From an uncultured Bacteroidia bacterium (GTDB lineage: Bacteria; Bacteroidota; Bacteroidia; Bacteroidales; Prolixibacteraceae), in the NCBI GenBank assembly GCA_903834845.1, contig CAILKW010000558.1, positions 1-47,792 of the forward strand: DNA of 47,792 nt. Reading direction: 5' to 3'. The notes below the pieces were generated by a model. That model made no database searches. It was not told where the DNA came from and saw nothing but the letters and a program-made list of their open reading frames with translations. The first letter of the stretch is position 1; the number at the start of each line of letters is the position of its first letter. Shown here piece after piece: positions 29,258 to 36,613 of the stretch. The translations under genes and the position numbers were made by a program.

Positions 29258-31216
29258 ATGAGCAAAGACGATCTAAAACTACTTATAGCACAGGCACGTT
29301 TAGACGAAGCTGTTGATGAATTATTGGAGCTTATCAGTAAATATTCAGCAACATCAAAACCGGATAAATTTGTAGGAAAGTTGAGCGAAGTACTTATCAG
29401 TAATTCAGGTAAACTGCGTGGTTTACAGCACGATAAAATGCTTGGGATAATTGATCGTCAAAACGAACTTATTACCATTGCTCAGGTACAACAAGCTATA
29501 CTGCATTTACTTGACGAGCTTCCTGCTCATTTCTGGAATGTTCAATCGCCACACACTGCAACCACAATAACAGGCAACGGCAATGAACAAACCGAAACCG
29601 ATTTTTGGCAAACTGCCACTAATGCTAATTCGTTGTCTTTGTTTCACGAATACCTTAAAAAATACCCCAAAGGTAAATTTGCCTATGAAGCAAAACAATT
29701 TATCGCAGTTTTAAAGCAGCAACCTCCGTTTAGAACAATTGATAGACGAAAAAAACTAATCTATCTTCTTTCGCCTATAGTGTTAATAATCATTGTTTTA
29801 ATGGTTTATTTCTCAACCAAAAACCCTGACAAACAGCAAATTTCGGTTCTACCAAATCCAGGTAGAGGTGATACAGTAAAAGTTGAAACTTCTAAAATAT
29901 CACAACCAAATGCTTACCAAACTGCAATAAATGAGAAAATAAAAAAAGATAGCATTGCAAAGTCTGAAAATGAAGATAAAATTTTGTATCAAAAAACAAT
30001 AACCCAAAATACAACAGAGGCTTACAATATTTACCTTAAAAAATACCCTGACGGATTATACTCGAAACAGGCAAAACAAAAGATTGCAGATTTGGAAAAT
30101 GAAAAACTGCAAAAACAGATTGCTGCCGACAAAGCAGAAAAGGAACGAAAGGATAGTATTGACTTGATTGACAGAAAGGATGAGTATTTGTATAAAAATA
30201 CTTTATTGCAAAATACAGAAGAAGCCTTCAAAGAATACCTTAAATTTTTTCCAAGTGGCAAATATTCAAAAGATGCAAATCAAAAAATTGCAAATTTGGA
30301 AATTGAAAAACGGCAAAAACAGATTGCTGCCGACAATGCAGAAAAGGAACGAAAAGATAGTATTGCCTTGATTGACAAAAAGGATGAGGATTTTTATAAA
30401 AATGCTTTAGCACAAAATAGGAGAGAAACTTTGAAAGATTACCTTAAATCTTTTCCAAGTGGCAAATATTCAAAAGCTGCAAAACAAAAAATTGCAGATT
30501 ATGGAGAGCAGCTTGTGGCCGACAATGCTGCAAAAGAAGCAGGAAATCCGGAAATGGTTTTTGTAAAAGGTGGAGAATTTATAATGGGTGATGACAATGG
30601 CTATTCTTGGGAAGAACCTGCACATAAAGTTGTTGTTTCAGATTTTTACATAGGTAAATACGAAGTTACGCAAAAGCAATGGACTGATATAATGGGAAGT
30701 AATCCTTCGTATTTTAAAGGTTGTGGTAATTGTCCTGTAGAACAGGTGAGTTGGAATGATATACAGGAATTTATTAAAAAACTGAACCAAAAAATAGGCA
30801 AAACTTATCGGTTACCTACTGAGGCAGAATGGGAATACGCAGCAGGTGGCGGAGCCAATAACCGTACAAAATGGGCTGGCACAAATATTGAAAGTGAATT
30901 AAAAAATTATGCCTGGTATAGCAGCAATAGTGGTTCAAAAACACATCCTGTCGGTTCAACAGCAAAAGCAAATTCTTTCGGTATTTACGATATGAGCGGC
31001 AATGTTTGGGAATGGTGCAACGATTGGTACGGAGCGGATTATTATAAAATTAGCCCGTTGAATAATCCACAAGGGCCTTCTTCCGGGTCTGGCCGTGTTT
31101 TGCGTGGCGGCTCGTGGCACGGCAACTCCGTCGGCAGCCGTATGGCTTACCGCTACCACATCACGCCAGGCAACGATGGGTACTTCATAGGGTTCCGGCT
31201 GTTGCTGGCCTTGTAG
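29258..31216 (+). CDS. EAD-like domain - TM - repeat - FGE/SUMF1 (C-type lectin fold) protein; candidate DGR target
   Basis: N-term MSKDDLKLLIAQARLDEAVDELLELISKY...ITIAQVQQAILHLLDEL (EAD11-like); TM LIYLLSPIVLIIIVLMVYF; EYLKxxPxGKYxxxAxQ repeats; FGE motifs FIMGDDNGYSWEEPAHKVVVSDFYIGKYEVTQKQW, YRLPTEAEWEYAAGG, MSGNVWEWCNDWY, RVLRGGSW..IGFRLL. Confidence 0.88.
   Translation: MSKDDLKLLIAQARLDEAVDELLELISKYSATSKPDKFVGKLSEVLISNSGKLRGLQHDKMLGIIDRQNELITIAQVQQAILHLLDELPAHFWNVQSPHTATTITGNGNEQTETDFWQTATNANSLSLFHEYLKKYPKGKFAYEAKQFIAVLKQQPPFRTIDRRKKLIYLLSPIVLIIIVLMVYFSTKNPDKQQISVLPNPGRGDTVKVETSKISQPNAYQTAINEKIKKDSIAKSENEDKILYQKTITQNTTEAYNIYLKKYPDGLYSKQAKQKIADLENEKLQKQIAADKAEKERKDSIDLIDRKDEYLYKNTLLQNTEEAFKEYLKFFPSGKYSKDANQKIANLEIEKRQKQIAADNAEKERKDSIALIDKKDEDFYKNALAQNRRETLKDYLKSFPSGKYSKAAKQKIADYGEQLVADNAAKEAGNPEMVFVKGGEFIMGDDNGYSWEEPAHKVVVSDFYIGKYEVTQKQWTDIMGSNPSYFKGCGNCPVEQVSWNDIQEFIKKLNQKIGKTYRLPTEAEWEYAAGGGANNRTKWAGTNIESELKNYAWYSSNSGSKTHPVGSTAKANSFGIYDMSGNVWEWCNDWYGADYYKISPLNNPQGPSSGSGRVLRGGSWHGNSVGSRMAYRYHITPGNDGYFIGFRLLLAL
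29986..30510 (+). repeat. Internal coding tandem repeat (~204-nt period) in the FGE protein
   Basis: Successive YLK(K/F)xPxGKYSKxAxQKIAxLExEKxQKQIAADxAEKERKDSIxLIDxKDE units, near-identical DNA at ~30110 and ~30316. Confidence 0.75.
31103..31216 (+). repeat. Candidate DGR variable repeat (VR) at the 3' end of the FGE gene
   Basis: ~64% GC (hand count over 31103-31186); from TGG onward: CAC GGC AAC TCC GTC GGC AGC CGT ATG GCT TAC CGC TAC CAC ATC ACG CCA GGC AAC GAT GGG TAC TTC, then invariant ATAGGGTTCCGGCTGTTGCTGGCC. Confidence 0.75.
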
Positions 31217-31411
31217 TTCACCTCTGAGCAAGGAAAGGCAAGGTAACCAGAAAAAAAATGGGAGTGTGGTGAGTGGGCTAACCGCTACGAACATTTTTTT
31301 GGAGCAGGAAAAACAATACCGCCTTTAGTCGGTCGAATTTTTTGGGGAAAACAGACCATTAGAAATAATAATGGCACGGATAAGCACATAGAGTTTATAT
31401 CGTAAAGAAGC

Positions 31412-31925
31412 TAAAATAAGGTTTTTAAATCACAACAAACCTTATTTCCCTTTTGATCTTAACCTTAGTAACCAACGGGTTACCATAAATCCCAACCTTA
31501 TTACCTTATTTTTGATTTGGTCAAACCCATTGTTGGCGTAAAGAAATTGAAATAAGGTAATAAGGTTAAAATACATATTGATTAACTATGTAGCTAACGT
31601 TAGGGAAACAAAAAATAAGGTTTTTAAAATCACAACATACCTTATTTTCATTTTAATCTTAACCTTAGTAACCAATGCGTTACCATAAATCCCCAACCTT
31701 ATTACCTTATTTTTGATTTGGTGAAACCCATTGTTGGCATAAAGAAATTGAAATAAGGTAAATAAGGTTAAAATACATATTGATTAACTATACTACTAAG
31801 GTTAGGGAAACAAAAAATAAGGTTTTTAAAATCAAGACAAACCTTATTTTCCTTTTGATTTTAACCTTAGTAACCAATGCGTTACCATATATCCCCAACC
31901 TTATTACCTTATTTTTGATTTGGTA
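31412..31925. repeat. Tandem repeat array, ~199-202-bp period, 2.5 copies, rich in inverted repeats
   Basis: Aligned ataaggtttt starts at 31416, 31615 and 31817; third copy ends at tttttgatttggt. Confidence 0.9.
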
Positions 31926-32033
31926 GAAGTCAGTAAAACAAATTAAGCACTGCTAAGTGCGACTGCTTATCCCTTTCGGTCAAGTTATTCTTGAAAACAT
32001 TATAAAGGAAGCAATTTTACGTTTGAACGACTT

Positions 32034-32051
32034 CCCCTTTCGAAAAAGGGG
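32034..32051. repeat. CCCCTTT...AAAGGGG palindromic motif followed by a G-rich run
   Basis: CCCCTTTcgaaAAAGGGG then ggcaggggggattt. Confidence 0.5.
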
Positions 32052-32167
32052 GGCAGGGGGGATTTGATGCAATTCCTTAATATGAATGCGTTACGAATAT
32101 AAATGAATTCCAATACATAGGGAACTTGAATGAAATAGATAGGCAGTATATATCAATATCTTAGACA

Positions 32168-32415
32168 ATGTTCAACCCGCTCTGGGGTTGCCGTTGGGTT
32201 TTATTCATATACCCCCGGTTCCGCAAGCTACACAGGGGGTTATTCACGTTTAACCACTCCGTGGTTGTGTTTCTGTTACATATTATTGCACAGAGTATTT
32301 TTTTCCGGGTGGCTAACTATCATGTTTCTACGATTTTGGAATCAAACTTCAAAATATGCAACTCCGGTAACAATCACGAATAGTGATAGTCTCACTCGAA
32401 GTGAGGCTATCACTA
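32168..32415. repeat. REP-like hairpin-rich noncoding segment
   Basis: CAACCCgctctGGGGTTG, TACCCCC...GGGGGTTA, AACCACtccGTGGTT and a 16-bp-stem hairpin TAGTGATAGTCTCACT-cga-AGTGAGGCTATCACTA (32381-32415). Confidence 0.55.
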
Positions 32416-32517
32416 ACTGACTTTTGGAGGAGGCCATATAGCCAACAGTAATAAAAGAAGGTTCAAGATGTTTGTAATTCTTATAAATTTAAAGTAGTTT
32501 TAAAAAAAAAACAGGTC

Positions 32518-32721
32518 ATGATAATTGAAAGAACAAGTAATCAAATCGTTATTAAAGTCTCTCCAGAGGTTGATTCTTTTGGTTTTCAGAGGATTATGGA
32601 TTATCTTGCATACCTTGAAATAACCTCACAGAGTAAAGCTACCCAAGAGGATGCAGATAAGCTTGCAGATGAACTTAATGAAAATTGGTGGGCAATAAAT
32701 CGGAGTAGGTTTATTAAATGA
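32518..32721 (+). CDS. Small antitoxin-like protein paired with a PIN toxin
   Basis: MIIERTSNQIVIKVSPEVDSFGFQRIMDYLAYLEITSQSKATQEDADKLADELNENWWAINRSRFIK; ATGA overlap with PIN fragment. Confidence 0.65.
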   Translation: MIIERTSNQIVIKVSPEVDSFGFQRIMDYLAYLEITSQSKATQEDADKLADELNENWWAINRSRFIK

Positions 32722-33084
32722 GAATAATAGTTGATGCAAATATTGTATTCAGTGCAATCTTAAACACAAATAGTAAGATTGCTGATCTGCTGTTAAATTC
32801 AAAAGAGATTTTTGAATTCATAGAAAATTGAAAATATGGTTACTAAGCCCATTTTATTTTTTTCAGGTATCCACATTCCTGAATTTTATTGGGTTAAAGC
32901 TGAACAATTAGTTATTAATATTGATCCAAAAGATACACCTTATGTTGCCTTTTCAATGTTCCTTAAAACTAAAATATGGTCTGGAGATAAGGTACTTAGG
33001 AACGGATTAATCCTAAATGGATTTAAAAAAGTGATAAACACCGAAGAGCTATTTGAGTTGAGAGAATTAAAAAGGAAAAGTTGA
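32718..33084 (+). pseudogene. Broken PIN-domain toxin with internal deletion
   Basis: N-part 32718-32831 MRIIVDANIVFSAILNTNSKIADLLLNSKEIFEFIEN*; C-part 32836-33084 ...WVKAEQLVINIDPKDTPYVAFSMFLKTKIWSGDKVLRNGLILNGFKKVINTEEL; central PIN region missing. Confidence 0.75.
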
Positions 33085-33310
33085 ATTAAAACCCCAAAAG
33101 AAGAATATTGATGCTTTACCCAAATGAAACAATTCCGGTAAATAAAAAAAAAGTAAGTATCAGCACTTAAGGATAAGCCGGAGTTTTTCGGTTTATGTTA
33201 TCCATGCTTGCTTATTCATGATTTGAACAAATCTTCCACAAATCTTTCTAATTAAAAATGTCAAATCAATGTACTATAAATTGACTGCAATGATATGAAA
33301 ATTGCAATAA

Positions 33311-33344
33311 AAAAAATGCCTCCCTTAAAAGAGAGGCATTTTTT
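33311..33344. terminator. Intrinsic terminator (works in both orientations) after the PLP enzyme
   Basis: AAAAAATGCCTC...GAGGCATTTTTT. Confidence 0.8.
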
Positions 33345-33359
33345 ATGAAAATTTGTATA

Positions 33360-34607
33360 TTATTTGGATACCTGAGCAAATTTCGTCCCCGAATATTTAC
33401 CGGCTTCGAGTTTTTTACGAACTTCCGAAAAAGCTTTAATCGTATATTCAACATCCTCAATTGTATGGATGGATGTCGGAATAAGACGCAATAATAACTG
33501 ACCTTTAGGAATTACCGGATATACAACGATGGAGCAAAAAATGTTGTAGTTTTCACGAAGATCCATTACTACATTAGTCCCTTCAGGTACACTTCCCGAA
33601 AGATAAACCGGAGTAACGGCTGAATTTGTTACTCCAAGGTCGAAATTTTCAGCTTTCAAACCTGTCTGAAGTGCCCGGACAATAACCCAAAGTTTTTCCC
33701 TTAATTCGGGTTCTGTACGTATCAACTCAAGTCGTTTCAGCAATCCAATCACCATCGCCATCGGAAGTGATTTTGCAAATGTCTGCGAACGCATATTGTA
33801 ACGCAGATAGTCGCAAACCTCTTCGCTACTTGCAATGAATGCACCAATACCGGCCATAGATTTCGCAAATGTTCCGAAATACATGTCAATCTTATCCTGA
33901 ACGTCAAAATGTTCTCCGATTCCGGCTCCCGAAGCACCCATAGTTCCAAAACCGTGCGCATCATCAACAAGTAACCTGAAGCTGAACTCCTCTTTAAATT
34001 CAACAATTTCGTCCAATTTACCCAGATCGCCGGCCATTCCAAAAACTCCTTCAGTTATTACCAGAATACCTCCGCCTGTTTTCTGAATCAAAGTGGTAGC
34101 GTGTTCCAATTGTTTCTTAAGGCTGTTCATGTCGTTGTGTTGAAATACAAAGCGCTTGCCGATATGCAACCTTACTCCGTCCAAAATACAAGCATGAGCC
34201 TCTGCGTCATAAACAATTACATCGTTGCGGCCACAGACTGCATCAATAATTGATATCATTCCCTGATACCCGAAGTTAAGTAAAAACGCATCCGGTTTGC
34301 TCACAAATGCAGCCAGTTGTCGCTCCAATTCTTCGTGCATGCTCGTTTGACCTGACATCATTCTTGCACCCATAGGATAGGCAAGACCATACTGTGCAGC
34401 TGCCTGGGCATCTGCTTTTCTAACCTCGGGGTGGTTGGCTAATCCACAATAGTTATTCAGACTCCAGTTGAGAACTTCTCTGCCTCTAAATTTCATTCTG
34501 GATCCTATTTCACCCTCTAATTTAGGGAAAGAGAAGTAACCATGAGCTTCTTTCTGGTATTGACCAAGATTGCCCTTGTCTGTTTTGAATTTTTCAAAAA
34601 TATCCAC
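33360..34607 (-). CDS. PLP-dependent alpha-oxoamine synthase, serine palmitoyltransferase/KBL-like
   Basis: NWSLNNYCGLANHPEV, DDAHGFGTMGASGAGIGEH, FGTFAKSMAGIGAFIA Lys motif. Confidence 0.85.
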   Translation of the reverse strand: MDIFEKFKTDKGNLGQYQKEAHGYFSFPKLEGEIGSRMKFRGREVLNWSLNNYCGLANHPEVRKADAQAAAQYGLAYPMGARMMSGQTSMHEELERQLAAFVSKPDAFLLNFGYQGMISIIDAVCGRNDVIVYDAEAHACILDGVRLHIGKRFVFQHNDMNSLKKQLEHATTLIQKTGGGILVITEGVFGMAGDLGKLDEIVEFKEEFSFRLLVDDAHGFGTMGASGAGIGEHFDVQDKIDMYFGTFAKSMAGIGAFIASSEEVCDYLRYNMRSQTFAKSLPMAMVIGLLKRLELIRTEPELREKLWVIVRALQTGLKAENFDLGVTNSAVTPVYLSGSVPEGTNVVMDLRENYNIFCSIVVYPVIPKGQLLLRLIPTSIHTIEDVEYTIKAFSEVRKKLEAGKYSGTKFAQVSK

Positions 34608-34636
34608 GATTGTCTTGATTTTATTTTAAAACTCTG

Positions 34637-34644
34637 CAAAAGTA
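34637..34644 (-). promoter_or_regulatory. -7 box (TACTTTTG on minus) for the PLP enzyme
   Basis: CAAAAGTA on + strand, 30 nt upstream of start. Confidence 0.4.
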
Positions 34645-34832
34645 TATTTTTTTATATTGCGACAAAAAAATAAAGAAACTGATTTTTTCTGATTAAGAAA
34701 TATTTTCCTTTGCAACCTTTTGAATGTATCTTTAATCATAGTACCGGAGGTTACATAAACCCATGATTAATATTCATATAATCGTTTCATTTATTACAAA
34801 AAAAAATGATGCACAAAATTGTTGAAAAAATG

Positions 34833-34840
34833 TATCTTTG
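34833..34840 (+). promoter_or_regulatory. -7 box TATCTTTG immediately before bamD ATG
   Basis: Exact motif; ATG 34845 begins 5 nt after it. Confidence 0.4.
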
Positions 34841-34844
34841 CAAA

Positions 34845-35669
34845 ATGATTCAAAAAGTAAAAAATATCCTTTGGGCAACCTTGTTTTTGTTGTCTTTTTC
34901 TTGCGGTGATTATCAGAAAGTCGTCAAAAGTACTGACTATGAATATAAACTGAAAAAGGCGAAAGAGTATTATGAAAATAAAGAATATAGTCGCTCCTCC
35001 CAGCTTTATCAGGAGTTGGTAAATATTTACCGTGGGACGAGCCGTGCCGACCAGATATATTATTATTTGGCCAAAAGTTGTTACGGACAACGTGATTATG
35101 TTCTTTCAAGTCACTATTTCAGGCAGATGCTTAAGGAATTCCCTCGCAGCGAGTATAATGAAGAGGCTCAGTTTTTGATTGGTTACTGTTATTTTTTAGA
35201 TTCACCAAGTGCAAGGCTTGATCAAAAAACAACTCAGGATGCAATTGATGCTTTACAGCTTTTTATCAATATTTTCCCGGGAAGTACAAGAGTTGCCGAA
35301 GCAAATAGGCTGATTGATGAGTTGAGGGAGAAATTGGTTAATAAATCATACTTATCAGGAAGACTGTATTACGATCTTGCAGAATACCGTGCAGCAGTTA
35401 TATCGTTGACTAATAGTATCAAAGAATTTCCTGATTCAAAATATCGCGAAGAATTGATGTATTATTTGCTGAAAGCGAAATATCTTTTAGGCGAAAACAG
35501 CATTGAAGAAAAGAAACGCGAAAGACTAAATAGTGCTCTGGATGAGTATTTTACGTTTACTGATGAGTTTCCCGAAAGTAAATATCGAAAGGAAGCTGAC
35601 AGATTCTTTGCAAGCACAAAGAAATTGATGAATTTAAGTGATGAAGAAATCAATAAAATACAAAAATAG
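34845..35669 (+). CDS. bamD: Outer membrane assembly lipoprotein BamD
   Basis: LSFSCGDYQKV lipobox; KAKEYYENKEYSRSSQLYQELVNIYRGTSRADQIYYYLAKSCY TPR-like. Confidence 0.88.
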   Translation: MIQKVKNILWATLFLLSFSCGDYQKVVKSTDYEYKLKKAKEYYENKEYSRSSQLYQELVNIYRGTSRADQIYYYLAKSCYGQRDYVLSSHYFRQMLKEFPRSEYNEEAQFLIGYCYFLDSPSARLDQKTTQDAIDALQLFINIFPGSTRVAEANRLIDELREKLVNKSYLSGRLYYDLAEYRAAVISLTNSIKEFPDSKYREELMYYLLKAKYLLGENSIEEKKRERLNSALDEYFTFTDEFPESKYRKEADRFFASTKKLMNLSDEEINKIQK

Positions 35670-35671
35670 AT

Positions 35672-35998
35672 ATGGATTATAAAAAATCAAAAGCTCCTTT
35701 ATCCACTGTTCCACGGGATTTAAACGAATTGGAGTCATTTACCGGTAATATTTATGAGTCGTTAATGGTATTGGCAAAACGTGCCAATCAGATTAATGCC
35801 GAATTAAAAGAGGAATTGAATATTAAACTTCAGGAATTTGCCTCTTTCGGTGATAATTTGGAGGAAGTTTTCGAAAATCGCGAACAGATTGAGATTTCCC
35901 GCTACTACGAAAAAATGCCAAAACCCACCCTTATTGCTTACGAAGAATTCAAAGAGGGACAGATTTACTACCGGAATCCTGCAAGAGATAAGAAATAG
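35672..35998 (+). CDS. rpoZ: DNA-directed RNA polymerase omega/Rpb6-like subunit
   Basis: NIYESLMVLAKRANQINAELKEEL...PTLIAYEEFKEGQIYYR; conserved position after bamD. Confidence 0.82.
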   Translation: MDYKKSKAPLSTVPRDLNELESFTGNIYESLMVLAKRANQINAELKEELNIKLQEFASFGDNLEEVFENREQIEISRYYEKMPKPTLIAYEEFKEGQIYYRNPARDKK

Positions 35999-36041
35999 CA
36001 AACAGGAGTACACCCAAAATTAATAATACATTTTTTCGCAG

Positions 36042-36602
36042 ATGCAACTTCAGGGAAAAAAGATCATTTTGTGTGTCACCGGAAGTATTGCAGCTTATAA
36101 GTCTGCATATATTTTAAGAGGGCTGATTAAGCAAGGTGCTGAAGTTCAAGTTGTAATGACTCCTTATGCCAAAGAGTTTATTTCTCCTTTAACGCTTTCA
36201 ACCCTTTCGGGAAGACCGGTTTTAAGTGATTTTTTTACACGCAACGATGGTCATTGGAATAGTCATGTTGACTTAGGATTATGGGCTGACCTTCTTATTG
36301 TTGCTCCTGCAACAGCCACAACCATCGGAAAAATGGCCAATGGTATTTGTGATAATCTATTGGTAACTACCTATTTATCAGCAAAATGTCCTGTGATGGT
36401 CGCACTTGCAATGGATCTTGATATGTTTCTGCATCCATCAACTACGCGGAATATCGGGCTGTTAAAATCCTACGGAAATATCATTATTGAACCGGCTTCA
36501 GGAGAGCTTGCCAGCGGTCTTTCCGGTAAGGGGAGAATGGAAGAGCCGGAAGTTATTGTTGGAATGATAGTTGATTATTTCACCGAAAAAAAAAACTGCT
36601 GA
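36042..36602 (+). CDS. coaBC: Phosphopantothenoylcysteine decarboxylase half of CoaBC
   Basis: GKKIILCVTGSIAAYKSAYILRGLIKQGAEVQVVMTPYAKEFI; ends in an A10 run followed by TGA. Confidence 0.9.
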   Translation: MQLQGKKIILCVTGSIAAYKSAYILRGLIKQGAEVQVVMTPYAKEFISPLTLSTLSGRPVLSDFFTRNDGHWNSHVDLGLWADLLIVAPATATTIGKMANGICDNLLVTTYLSAKCPVMVALAMDLDMFLHPSTTRNIGLLKSYGNIIIEPASGELASGLSGKGRMEEPEVIVGMIVDYFTEKKNC

Positions 36603-36613
36603 ATAAAACCTAT

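Noticed and set aside
30956-31294. 112-aa minus-strand ORF opposite the FGE gene end
   Set aside because: Antisense artefact of the GC-rich variable region; composition does not look like a real protein.
31412-31925. CRISPR array
   Set aside because: Period is ~200 bp with near-identical whole units; no short direct repeats separated by unique spacers and no cas genes.
31412-31925. Integron attC-like recombination sites
   Set aside because: No proper RYYYAAC/GTTRRRY core pair, no cassettes and no integrase gene in the window.
32168-32383. 71-aa plus-strand ORF (MFNPLWGCRWVLFIYPRF...)
   Set aside because: Falls in a hairpin-rich REP-like segment; more likely noncoding repeat sequence.
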